Of a stretch of DNA of 8,164 bases, positions 1-6,195 are shown one piece after another (position 1 is the first letter of the stretch; each line of letters begins with the position of its first letter). This DNA is from a bacterium. Lineage in GTDB: Bacteria; Spirochaetota; UBA4802; UBA5550. Location of the stretch: contig JAAENB010001075.1 in assembly GCA_024224995.1 (NCBI GenBank), forward strand, positions 1 to 8,164, written 5' to 3'. Under the pieces are notes generated by a model. The model had not been told where the DNA came from. It saw nothing but the letters and a program-made list of their open reading frames with translations, and ran no database searches. The translations under genes were made by a program, and so were the position numbers.

Positions 1-693
1 AACATACACCGATGACGGAGAGTCAATTTCCAGGTCATAGATATTTTCGAAATTAAAATTTTTGATAGTCGCGTATGATGATTCATCATGAAAATCGGCG
101 GCCTCTTTTGACTGGAAATGAGAAAAGTCGACACTGGCAATGACAAAAGTATCGGGAGTAATATTCTTTAATAAAAACCTGGCGAGCCGTTCATTTTCCA
201 CAATCTCATTTTTCCAGGTAATTACAATGGGAACTATTTTCGCGTTCGAAAAATATTTTTTAATAAAGGGCGCGTGGAAATAGACGGAATGTTCTTTTAT
301 AAACACATTGTTGTTAATAATACCGATATGTTCTTTCTCTATCTTTGACGCGATCTCTTTATTTATAAGAACATCACCATAGACGGTTTTAAAGACGCAA
401 TTATCCGCCGAAATAATAGAATGATTTCCGGACTCATAGTGATTTGGCCCAATAATAAAAATAGTTTTGGGATTGATTTTTTTGCTCAAGCCTTTATAAA
501 AGCGGGCAACGTCTCTGTCGGTTATTGCATGGTGCGGAATAATCGCCCCTTTTGGCGCGGCAATAAATTCCATTGCAGGGACCGCGTTATTGATGTGATT
601 CCACATAAGAAGATCATCAGGATAAACGGTCTGTACCAGTACGGGACCGGTACAGCCGCTCAAAAACAATGAACAAATGAGTAAAAACTTAAT
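1..693 (-). CDS. Memo-family (AmmeMemoRadiSam protein B-like) lipoprotein, 3' end outside window
   Basis: The minus strand is open for 231 codons, from an ATT at 693 to the window edge, so the C-terminus is missing. The translation has the Memo hallmarks: IIPHHA (about residues 51-56), IIGPNHYESGN (80-90), KEHSVYFHAPF (133-143), KIVPIVI (152-158) and VIASVDFSHF (184-193). The histidines in these blocks correspond to the conserved cleft residues of the family. Memo proteins resemble LigB-type dioxygenases and have no settled enzymatic role. The N-terminus reads MKFLLICSLFLSGC, a lipoprotein signal peptide with a lipobox at Cys14. This is unlike the usual cytoplasmic Memo protein and implies an envelope location. 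No ATG, GTG or usable TTG fits. ATT at 693 is 7 nt after a strong GGGGAGGA ribosome site (701-708) and overlaps the stop of the upstream gene, implying translational coupling. Family call is firm; the start is an inference. Confidence 0.85.
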   Translation of the reverse strand, partial: MKFLLICSLFLSGCTGPVLVQTVYPDDLLMWNHINNAVPAMEFIAAPKGAIIPHHAITDRDVARFYKGLSKKINPKTIFIIGPNHYESGNHSIISADNCVFKTVYGDVLINKEIASKIEKEHIGIINNNVFIKEHSVYFHAPFIKKYFSNAKIVPIVITWKNEIVENERLARFLLKNITPDTFVIASVDFSHFQSKEAADFHDESSYATIKNFNFENIYDLEIDSPSSVYV

Positions 694-2296
694 AGCGCAT
701 TCCTCCCCATTCCACTACGGAAAAACCTTTTCGTTTTACCGGCGCCAGTTTTTGTTCTTTAACCTTTATGGGTTTATCCAGCTTTTTGGAATCAAAAAAG
801 ACCCTGATAATACTATCAGGAGCGGGATAAATCTCCAGCGGAGCCATGGCGTCTATTTCCTTTTGATCATAGAAATTTATAAAATAATACTTACTGTTAC
901 TCAGGATGGGTATCCAGAATTCATTAAAGTCTTTAATTTCTTGATCGTTTAATCCAAGGATTGATAATTTATCCTTAAAAAAACCACAGAGCTTGTTTTT
1001 TTCAACAACAAATCCTTCTTTAGAGTATGAAGGGGGATAATTGGAAGACTCCCAGTAGAGATAGGGATATTCCTTTCCGTCTTTTTTATCAACAATCTCT
1101 CCCTGGGGATTTGATGTAACAAACCATCCATGGGAATATTCCGGATCTGAAACTGAAATCCCGTTTACGGGGTTAACGGAAACTGAAATTTCCATTTCTT
1201 CCTGAGGATATAAATAAATTACCGGTTTTGCCATTTCCCCGGCATACTCATGAAAATAAACGGTAACCTGGTTTGATACTGTTTTGCCGTCGTTAAATTT
1301 TGCCACAAAATTATAAATATTTGAGCCGATAAATAATGTCTTCTTCTCCTTTGACAGGGTATAAGAAAAAGTCCCTTCTCTTCTTTTATAATCAGTTAAT
1401 ACTTCTTCATAGGTTACATTTCCGTAGGCGTTTTTAAGCTGGATCTTTATTGTATCCGGATTCCCGGTGACTTCTCCTTCAATATTTCTATCTTCAGTAC
1501 TGTAAAAAGAAGCTTCATTTTGAGGCGATTTTATTGTTATCATACGGTTTTTATCGCCCTGGACATATATAAATTCTCCATACATCCACGCGGTTTTATA
1601 TACCAGGAAATTATTCTTCGGTTCTTTATATTCAATATAGTACCAGAAATTGTTCCAGTTGCTTATTTTCATTTTTTCAACGGTCCTGGCAAGTATCCGT
1701 ATATTTGTTCCGCTTAATACTGCCGGGTGTGACTTCATATTATTAGTCTTTAAGTCTTTGTAATGAAATGTCATATATTTATGATTAATACCGGGGCCTT
1801 TCCTGATCCTTACATTATCGGTTGTTGATGAAAGTTTATAGCCCTGCACCACAGAGGAAACTTTCCCCGGCTCCATTGATATAGCAGCATCGGGTTTTTG
1901 AAAATATTCCTCATTCCACAGAACGATATTATTATTTTCATCTTTAAGCAAACGGGTCGATTTCGGATTCGCGGGGTCATAGACATAGATGAATTTTATC
2001 TTTTCCGATGTAAAGACCGCGGAATTATATTTATTTTTAATAGCGCCTTTCTTCACATAAAAAGCATTATCTTTACTATCTTTATTAAACTCAAAAGTAC
2101 CGGTCATCGTCCCGTTCTCTTTTCCGAATGTATAATGAGATTTATAGGTCATATCTTTATTAAAAATAAAGTCGAACTCATCATTATACCATCTTCCATC
2201 CTTTAAAATATTGAGACTCAGCTCAGCAGGTTTGGAACAACTATTGACGCAAAAACACAGAATCGAAATTAAGAAAACAGTAATTTTTAATTTCAT
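689..2296 (-). CDS. Multidomain lipoprotein: SH3-like, Ig-like and conserved C-terminal KPVIYLYP/EWGG domain
   Basis: This 535-residue protein starts with a lipoprotein signal peptide whose lipobox VNSC ends at Cys20, so it is probably membrane-anchored outside the cytoplasm. Residues about 33-130 are beta-rich and lipocalin-like in pattern (GRWYNDEFDF, MTGTFEF). Residues about 155-246 look like a bacterial SH3 domain (NVRIRKGPG at 161-169, then a closing W-M-Y-G at 237-240). Residues about 252-348 resemble an Ig-like beta-sandwich. The C-terminal part starts with KPVIYLYPQ (357-365), continues with HGW (389-391) and YPYLYWES (410-417), and ends with GFSVVEWGG (524-532). From memory this combination marks a family of uncharacterised exported proteins. 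ATG at 2296 has a GAGG ribosome site 8 nt upstream and a promoter at about 2343-2370. The Memo lipoprotein gene overlaps its 3' end. The function is unknown; the SH3 and Ig parts suggest binding to cell wall or surface ligands. Confidence 0.85.
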   Translation of the reverse strand: MKLKITVFLISILCFCVNSCSKPAELSLNILKDGRWYNDEFDFIFNKDMTYKSHYTFGKENGTMTGTFEFNKDSKDNAFYVKKGAIKNKYNSAVFTSEKIKFIYVYDPANPKSTRLLKDENNNIVLWNEEYFQKPDAAISMEPGKVSSVVQGYKLSSTTDNVRIRKGPGINHKYMTFHYKDLKTNNMKSHPAVLSGTNIRILARTVEKMKISNWNNFWYYIEYKEPKNNFLVYKTAWMYGEFIYVQGDKNRMITIKSPQNEASFYSTEDRNIEGEVTGNPDTIKIQLKNAYGNVTYEEVLTDYKRREGTFSYTLSKEKKTLFIGSNIYNFVAKFNDGKTVSNQVTVYFHEYAGEMAKPVIYLYPQEEMEISVSVNPVNGISVSDPEYSHGWFVTSNPQGEIVDKKDGKEYPYLYWESSNYPPSYSKEGFVVEKNKLCGFFKDKLSILGLNDQEIKDFNEFWIPILSNSKYYFINFYDQKEIDAMAPLEIYPAPDSIIRVFFDSKKLDKPIKVKEQKLAPVKRKGFSVVEWGGMRY

Positions 2297-2342
2297 CGGC
2301 TTATCCTCGCATATATATTGATAGTATTACATCGCAAGCACA

Positions 2343-2370
2343 AGTATATACCAGAGTAAAAAAAAGTCAA
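2343..2370 (-). promoter_or_regulatory. Sigma70-like promoter for the 535-residue lipoprotein gene
   Basis: Read on the minus strand, TTGACT (2370-2365) and TATACT (2348-2343) are separated by 16 nt. This is close to the bacterial housekeeping consensus. Transcription would begin near 2336, about 40 nt before the ATG at 2296. A TG-G-TATATA arrangement overlaps the -10 and could act as an extended -10 instead. The -35 end touches a perfect AT-rich 14-bp palindrome at 2369-2382 (AATTATTAATAATT), which may be a regulator site or chance. This promoter separates the lipoprotein genes from the marR pair upstream. Confidence 0.6.
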
Positions 2371-2466
2371 TTATTAATAATTACCGTTGTCCGGTTCATT
2401 CGGATAAAGAGCTTGACCACCTATTTATATAATGGTATGTTTTTATGAACATTTACTATGGAGATT

Positions 2467-2682
2467 TTATATGAAAGCAATTCTTTCTCTTCCCGGAAGA
2501 TACGGAAGAAGAAGCGGAGCAAGCAATGTACCGGATAAAAACCCGGCCAGGAGAATTAAAGCCGACATAAGCCCCTTGCTCTTCATAAGATCAAATAACA
2601 GGGCCGTAAACAACGGAAAAACCCGAAGCTTTTTTAACTTCATGACGCATGATTGATTTTTTACGATGGGTTCTTCTTTCAT
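2467..2682 (-). CDS. Small hydrophobic membrane protein, 71 residues, coupled to marR
   Basis: The ATG at 2682 lies 4 nt after the marR stop codon. An AAGGA ribosome site formed by the last marR codons sits about 8 nt upstream, so translation is probably coupled and the two genes form an operon. After a polar N-terminus (about residues 1-20) the protein is strongly hydrophobic: FPLFTALLFDLM (22-33) and a likely transmembrane segment at about 39-61 (SALILLAGFLSGTLLAPLLLPYL), ending PGRERIAFI. I do not recognise the family with confidence. The LLPYLPGR phrase faintly recalls the membrane part of HgcA-type corrinoid proteins, so a remnant of a longer membrane protein is possible, but this rests on memory of one short motif. 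A MarR neighbour would suit a small transport or stress-related membrane protein. Confidence 0.55.
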   Translation of the reverse strand: MKEEPIVKNQSCVMKLKKLRVFPLFTALLFDLMKSKGLMSALILLAGFLSGTLLAPLLLPYLPGRERIAFI

Positions 2683-2686
2683 AGTG

Positions 2687-3190
2687 TTATCCTTTTTTAT
2701 TTTGATTTATTACGGAACAACAATTTGTATCGATTTGTTGATTTGCTTCGAATTGCGAAATCGCCTCATTAAGCAGCTTCAGGCAATCCACAACAGATTC
2801 CTTTTTGTTTGCCGGAATAATCTTAAGGATCTCTCCCGTAAGATCTATAGAGCATGATTGCAGTTTCTCATTGAGTTCCCTGCCTTTAGCGGTTAATTCA
2901 ACAATAACCTTTCGCCGGTCTTTGGAACTTCGTTTTCTTTCAACAACTCCATCTCTTTCGAGAACATCTACATTTCGTGTAAGCGTGCTAATGGCAATAC
3001 CCAGATCGGCACTCAGTTCGTTCATTGAAAGAGCGCCCCTGGCAGATAGTGTCTCAATTGAATAACATTGAGACAGCGTTACTCCGTAACAGTATTTTTC
3101 ATTCCGGTCAACAACGGCGATTTTTTTAATAAAGCTGCTGAGCAAAGAATAGAATTCAGTATTTAAATCATCAAAACTTTCGTTATTCAT
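2687..3190 (-). CDS. MarR-family transcriptional regulator
   Basis: The protein of 167 residues (from ATG at 3190) has the MarR winged-helix pattern. A helical dimerisation segment leads into LSMNELSADLGIAISTLTRNVDVLERDGVVERKRSSKDRRKVIVELTAKGREL, in which the recognition helix, the wing with its conserved D-R-R, and the following T-x-x-G-R are clear. A C-terminal helix completes the fold. An upstream in-frame ATG at 3238 would add 16 residues, but that start would be read through the operator palindrome and has no ribosome site. ATG at 3190 has AAGGATA at about 3196-3202. The palindrome at 3201-3227 overlaps this leader, which suggests autorepression. Cysteines occur at positions compatible with redox sensing, but none is a recognised sensor motif, so the ligand is unknown. 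The next gene is a small membrane protein. Confidence 0.92.
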   Translation of the reverse strand: MNNESFDDLNTEFYSLLSSFIKKIAVVDRNEKYCYGVTLSQCYSIETLSARGALSMNELSADLGIAISTLTRNVDVLERDGVVERKRSSKDRRKVIVELTAKGRELNEKLQSCSIDLTGEILKIIPANKKESVVDCLKLLNEAISQFEANQQIDTNCCSVINQNKKG

Positions 3191-3200
3191 TAGAATATCC

Positions 3201-3227
3201 TTTTTACTTGTATGATACAAGTAAAAA
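3201..3227. promoter_or_regulatory. Perfect 27-bp palindrome, probable MarR operator
   Basis: The half-site TTTTTACTTGTAT (3201-3213) is followed by one central G (3214) and its exact reverse complement (3215-3227). It lies 10 bp upstream of the marR ATG at 3190 and overlaps its ribosome site. The core TTGTAT-N-ATACAA is the kind of dyad bound by MarR-type dimers. Binding here would block transcription or early elongation of marR and the small membrane protein gene. No single promoter around it is unambiguous. Candidates on the minus strand are TTGTCA (3298-3293) with TATGAA (3275-3270), and a weaker -35 near 3238 whose -10 would fall inside the palindrome. Confidence 0.8.
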
Positions 3228-3328
3228 ATCAAGAGCAAATCGCGATTTTTTTAAATTTTTCGGCAATTGTTCATATTATTACGGTTAAATATTGACAATA
3301 CCTCCTCTGCCAACAACAATCCCCTCAA

Positions 3329-3344
3329 CCGGAGCAAACTCCGG
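3329..3344. other. Perfect stem-loop in the marR-tadA divergent region
   Basis: CCGGAG, loop CAAA and CTCCGG form a 6-bp stem with a 4-nt loop. There is no T-run after it on either strand, so it is not a standard terminator. It lies about 30-45 nt before the tadA start and could be a 5' leader structure. It may also be only one of several small palindromes in this region. Confidence 0.4.
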
Positions 3345-3351
3345 CCAAAAT

Positions 3352-3379
3352 CTTAAACTTTAAACTTTAAACTTTGAAC
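3352..3379 (+). repeat. Heptanucleotide tandem repeat (TTTAAAC-like, 4 units) running into tadA
   Basis: Four consecutive heptamers, CTTAAAC, TTTAAAC, TTTAAAC and TTTGAAC, occupy this interval. The last unit contains the TTG (3374) that is the most upstream possible start of tadA; an in-frame TAA (3368-3370) precedes it. A related phrase, CTTGAACTTTCTTTAAG, lies just upstream of the START-domain gene (about 5112-5128), so this may be a genome-wide simple intergenic motif. Confidence 0.7.
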
Positions 3380-3859
3380 ATTAAACTAACATACATGCAG
3401 GCAGCCCTGGAAGAGGCCCGCAAAGCCTATGATAAGGGAGAGATCCCCATAGGCGCGGTTCTGGTTAAAGACGGAACCATAATCGCCCGGGCCCATAACC
3501 AAAACAGGGAGACCCAAAACCCCACGCGCCATGCCGAGATAATCGCCATTGAAGAGGCATGCCGCTGCCTGGGAAACGAACGCCTCACGGACACGGAACT
3601 CTATGTCACCAAAGAACCCTGTGCCATGTGCGCCGGAGCAATCGTCCACGCCCGCGTCAAACGCCTCATCATTGGGGCCGGCGATCCCCGCTACGGCGCC
3701 TGCGGCACGGTCCTTTCCATTTGCGGCAACCCGCTCCTCAACCACGAACCGGAAATAGAATTCGGCCTCCTGGAAGAAGAATCAGCACAGCTTTTAAAAA
3801 GCTTTTTCCGGGAAAAAAGAAAAGGCCCTTCGGCCCGAAAAACGTCATTCGGAATGTAA
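3374..3859 (+). CDS. tadA: tRNA-specific adenosine deaminase TadA
   Basis: TadA hydrolytically deaminates A34 to inosine in the wobble position of tRNA-Arg(ACG). The 161-residue translation carries the zinc-dependent cytidine/adenosine deaminase signature: HAE with His53 (zinc ligand) and Glu55 (proton shuttle), then PCAMCAGA with Cys83 and Cys86 as the other zinc ligands. IPIGAVLVKDG (24-34), N42 and the DPRYGACGT segment (about 103-111) are also typical. Length is normal. The start is uncertain: TTG at 3374 preserves the usual N-terminal helix (KLTYMQAALEEA), whereas the first ATG at 3395 would trim 7 residues. Neither has a ribosome site. The last residues (FGM) and the stop lie inside the left arm of the inverted repeat at 3850-3969, so the native C-terminus may have been altered by that element. 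The next gene, a Sua5-type synthase, also serves tRNA anticodon-loop modification. Confidence 0.95.
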   Translation: MNIKLTYMQAALEEARKAYDKGEIPIGAVLVKDGTIIARAHNQNRETQNPTRHAEIIAIEEACRCLGNERLTDTELYVTKEPCAMCAGAIVHARVKRLIIGAGDPRYGACGTVLSICGNPLLNHEPEIEFGLLEEESAQLLKSFFREKRKGPSARKTSFGM

Positions 3860-3969
3860 ATTATGCCTGCCTGGAGTGATGCCTCGGCAGGTTGTGAGGC
3901 TGTCTGAGCGAAGCGAGTTCCGAACGTTCTGCAGAGGCATCACTCCAGGCAGGCATAATTTACATTCCG
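3850..3969. repeat. Large inverted repeat (about 41-bp arms, 38-nt loop) at the tadA 3' end
   Basis: The arm at 3850-3885 is the exact reverse complement of 3934-3969 (36 bp). Extending inward to 3890 and 3929 adds five positions with a single mismatch. The loop 3891-3928 contains the phrase CTGAGCGAAGCGAG and runs into a GAACGTTC palindrome at 3922-3929. Transcribed, it would make a long, nearly perfect RNA hairpin between tadA and the Sua5 gene. No T-run follows, so it is not a classical terminator, and I see no target-site duplication. The first 31 nt of the loop recur, diverged, at 8133-8164, which marks a dispersed element rather than a local structure. Confidence 0.9.
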
Positions 3970-4094
3970 GGTTGATACACCTTATATATAACCCGCTCCA
4001 CAGGGTCAGCTGCTCTTTAGAAGGTGCCCCGATTTCTGAGCACTTACTTATTTTACTTGCAATTATACACCCACGGATATTATTTGCCATTATA

Positions 4095-5063
4095 ATGAAG
4101 ATACACACACCAACAGACGAAAACATCGAAAAAGCAGCAGCAATAATCCGGTCCGGCGGCCTGGTATCCTTTCCAACAGAGACCGTCTATGGTCTGGGAT
4201 CGGACGCGTTTAACCCTGTAGCCGTAACAAAGATCTTTGAAGCAAAGGAACGGCCCTTTTTCGATCCATTGATCGTACACATCGCGGAGATGGCACAGCT
4301 GGAAGAGCTCACTCCGGAAATAAGCCAAACAGTAAAGAATATTGCTGATAAATTCTGGCCGGGGCCGCTAACCATCGTAGTGCCGAAATCGGATAAAGTG
4401 CCTCAAATAGTCACCTCAGGACTGGAAACCGTTGCCGTACGGATGCCCAAACACGAGGTGGCTCACAAGCTTATACAACGATCGGGAACAGCAATAACAG
4501 CGCCCAGCGCGAATCCCTTTGGGTATTTAAGCCCCACACGAGCCCTCCATGTGCAAAACCAGCTAGGAAACAGGGTTGATATGATACTGGATGGAGGCGA
4601 TTGCGAAGTAGGAGTGGAATCTACAATAGTAAAAATCGAACAGGACCGGAACCTTCTTTTACGGCCCGGAGGGATAGCAGTAGAAGAACTGGAAAAAATA
4701 CTGGGCACCATAGAACGGTCCGTAACCCCTGGGGAGCGGCCCAACGCGCCGGGACAGCTTCCCTGGCATTATTCCCCTGCAACACCATTAAAAATAGTAG
4801 ACAAAATAGATCATATGTATTTAACTGAGAAAAATGCGGGATTTTTACTGTTTAAGAGTCCAGCCATAGACTTTCCCCGTGAAAGAACGGAGATTTTGTC
4901 TCCGCAAGGGGAGATTCACGAAGCCGCAGCCAACCTGTTCTCGTCACTGCACAGGCTCGACAGTTTAAACCTGGCGGTCCTGTACGCGGAAGCAATTCCG
5001 GAAACAGGACTGGGCCTGGCCATAATGGACCGCCTCCGCAAAGCATCACAGAGAAGAGAGTAA
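4095..5063 (+). CDS. L-threonylcarbamoyladenylate synthase, Sua5 type (YrdC plus Sua5 domains)
   Basis: The enzyme makes threonylcarbamoyl-AMP from threonine, bicarbonate and ATP, the first step of t6A37 synthesis in ANN-decoding tRNAs. From ATG at 4095 the protein has 322 residues, the two-domain Sua5 length rather than the short TsaC form. The YrdC domain shows FPTETVYGLG (26-35), K51-x-R53 in EAKERPFFDPL, WPGPLT (88-93), PSAN (137-140), VESTIV (174-179) and RPGGI (190-194). The interdomain linker APGQLPWHYSP (218-228) matches the Sua5 linker pattern. The C-terminal Sua5 domain follows to residue 322. The frame stays open upstream to an ATG at 3876, but those 73 codons are encoded by the inverted repeat and spacer and resemble nothing in the family. 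No clear ribosome site precedes 4095; a TATAAT (4091-4096) overlaps the start codon. Confidence 0.95.
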   Translation: MKIHTPTDENIEKAAAIIRSGGLVSFPTETVYGLGSDAFNPVAVTKIFEAKERPFFDPLIVHIAEMAQLEELTPEISQTVKNIADKFWPGPLTIVVPKSDKVPQIVTSGLETVAVRMPKHEVAHKLIQRSGTAITAPSANPFGYLSPTRALHVQNQLGNRVDMILDGGDCEVGVESTIVKIEQDRNLLLRPGGIAVEELEKILGTIERSVTPGERPNAPGQLPWHYSPATPLKIVDKIDHMYLTEKNAGFLLFKSPAIDFPRERTEILSPQGEIHEAAANLFSSLHRLDSLNLAVLYAEAIPETGLGLAIMDRLRKASQRRE

Positions 5064-5068
5064 TCGGT

Positions 5069-5081
5069 GGCCCGTTGGGCC
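5069..5081. other. Small G/C stem-loop after the Sua5 gene
   Basis: GGCCC-GTT-GGGCC forms a 5-bp stem beginning 6 nt after the stop codon. No T-run follows, so intrinsic termination is unlikely. It is embedded in copies of AATCGGT or GATCGGT (5062-5068, 5086-5092, 5093-5099), a simple repeated motif filling the 75-nt spacer before the next gene. Confidence 0.4.
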
Positions 5082-5138
5082 GGGTGATCGGTAATCGGTT
5101 AAAACCTCGAGCCTTGAACTTTCTTTAAGAGAGATCAC

Positions 5139-6164
5139 ATGAAAAAAATATCATACATACTAATCGCGTTATTCCTGGCAGGGCTTCCCGGATACAGTAA
5201 AAAGGCCAAAAACGATTGGGAACTGGTAATTAATAAGGATAAGATCAAGGGATATACCCGCACCGTGGAAGGGTCGGATGTACTGGAGATACGGGCAACA
5301 GCCATTATTGATGCCGGGGCCGAGGTCATAGGAGAAACGTTCAGGGATGTTGATGATTATACCAAAAGATCAAAACGCTGTATAGAAGCGAGAAAGATCA
5401 AAAGATTCGACCGAAGCAACTTTATTATTTATTATATCATCGGTTTTCCAGGCCCCATCTCGGACAGGGATTTTATTCTTGATGTAAAAACCAAATACGA
5501 TATGGACCGTGTCCGGGGCATAATAACCATCACCGCATTGAAAAAAGAAATAATACCCAAAAAAAACGGCTGTGTACGGGTAACGGATTTTAAAGCGCAG
5601 TATATACTGGAATATATTGGCGAAAATAAAACAGGGTTAATCTATACGGGAAAACTTGATCCGGCAGGGTATATTCCCAAATTCCTGGTGAATATATTCA
5701 GCAAAAAAGCCATTTATAACACGATGAAAGCAATCCGGAAGACCTCGAAACAGGAAAAATACATAAAAACCGCGCGCAATTCAGCAGACAGAAGAATGCT
5801 GAATAGAATCATGAGCAATAAAAAGCTGGTAAAGAAAATATTTGCCACTCGTCTTTCGGACTATATAAAAAACCGTGAATTTATTAAAATAATTACCGGC
5901 GACAAAAAAATCATAGCGCAGTTTTTTGACAATAAAAGCAATATTGGAGAAATACTGCTTTCGGGCTGGGGATCGTACGCGAGCAAAAAAACGGCCGTAA
6001 AGCTCCTGCTAAAAGACCATCTAAAAAACCGTTCATTCAGCAGAGATAAAATAAACAGTATCCTGGATAATAAACAACTCATACGCACCATACTACAGGG
6101 ACGAACCGCACCGCCGGGCACCATCCGTAATATGATCAAAACCCATATAAAGGAATACCGGTGA
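5139..6164 (+). CDS. Exported START-domain (SRPBCC) protein with C-terminal helical repeats
   Basis: The 341-residue protein begins with a cleavable signal peptide (MKKISYILIALFLAGLPGYS, cleavage near residue 20), so it is probably periplasmic. Residues about 26-205 match the START lipid-binding fold: DWELVINKDKIKGYTRTVEGSD near the start, ETFRDVDDY (66-74), YYIIGFPGPISDRDF (98-112), a basic amphipathic strand region, and the final helix around 187-205. Such proteins bind a hydrophobic ligand in a cavity; the ligand cannot be read from the sequence. The C-terminal 125 residues are extra and Lys-rich. They repeat about every 28 residues with starts SNKKLVKKIF (226), GDKKIIAQFF (254), SKKTAVKLLL (282) and DNKQLIRTIL (310). 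The ATG has an AGAGAG ribosome site about 6 nt upstream. The next gene encodes a membrane protein, which fits an envelope role but does not define it. Confidence 0.82.
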   Translation: MKKISYILIALFLAGLPGYSKKAKNDWELVINKDKIKGYTRTVEGSDVLEIRATAIIDAGAEVIGETFRDVDDYTKRSKRCIEARKIKRFDRSNFIIYYIIGFPGPISDRDFILDVKTKYDMDRVRGIITITALKKEIIPKKNGCVRVTDFKAQYILEYIGENKTGLIYTGKLDPAGYIPKFLVNIFSKKAIYNTMKAIRKTSKQEKYIKTARNSADRRMLNRIMSNKKLVKKIFATRLSDYIKNREFIKIITGDKKIIAQFFDNKSNIGEILLSGWGSYASKKTAVKLLLKDHLKNRSFSRDKINSILDNKQLIRTILQGRTAPPGTIRNMIKTHIKEYR

Positions 6165-6195
6165 TTGGACCCAGGGGCCGGTAAGAAAAAAAGAC

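Noticed and set aside
421..952. Plus-strand open frames at 421-672 and 677-952
   Set aside because: They lie opposite the Memo and SH3 lipoprotein genes, which have motifs and ribosome sites; the plus-strand translations show no family features.
2432..2656. Plus-strand frame with an ATG at 2471 (in-frame with 2432) preceded by GGAG
   Set aside because: It is antisense to the small membrane protein gene. The minus strand has a better-placed ribosome site coupled to marR and a coherent hydrophobic helix. The plus-strand product is a low-complexity basic peptide.
3292..3320. TTGACA-initiated promoter for tadA
   Set aside because: The -35 is perfect, but the hexamer 17 nt downstream (AACAAT) is a poor -10, so it is not listed as a feature.
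3386..3745. Minus-strand open frame of 119 codons inside tadA
   Set aside because: It is a shadow of the GC-rich tadA coding strand, without motif or ribosome site.
3850..3969. Simple bidirectional terminator between tadA and the Sua5 gene
   Set aside because: The arms are far longer than usual, no T-run follows, both neighbours are co-directional, and the loop recurs elsewhere.
3876..4094. N-terminal extension of the Sua5-type protein
   Set aside because: It is encoded by the inverted repeat and spacer and does not resemble the family; ATG at 4095 gives the normal protein.
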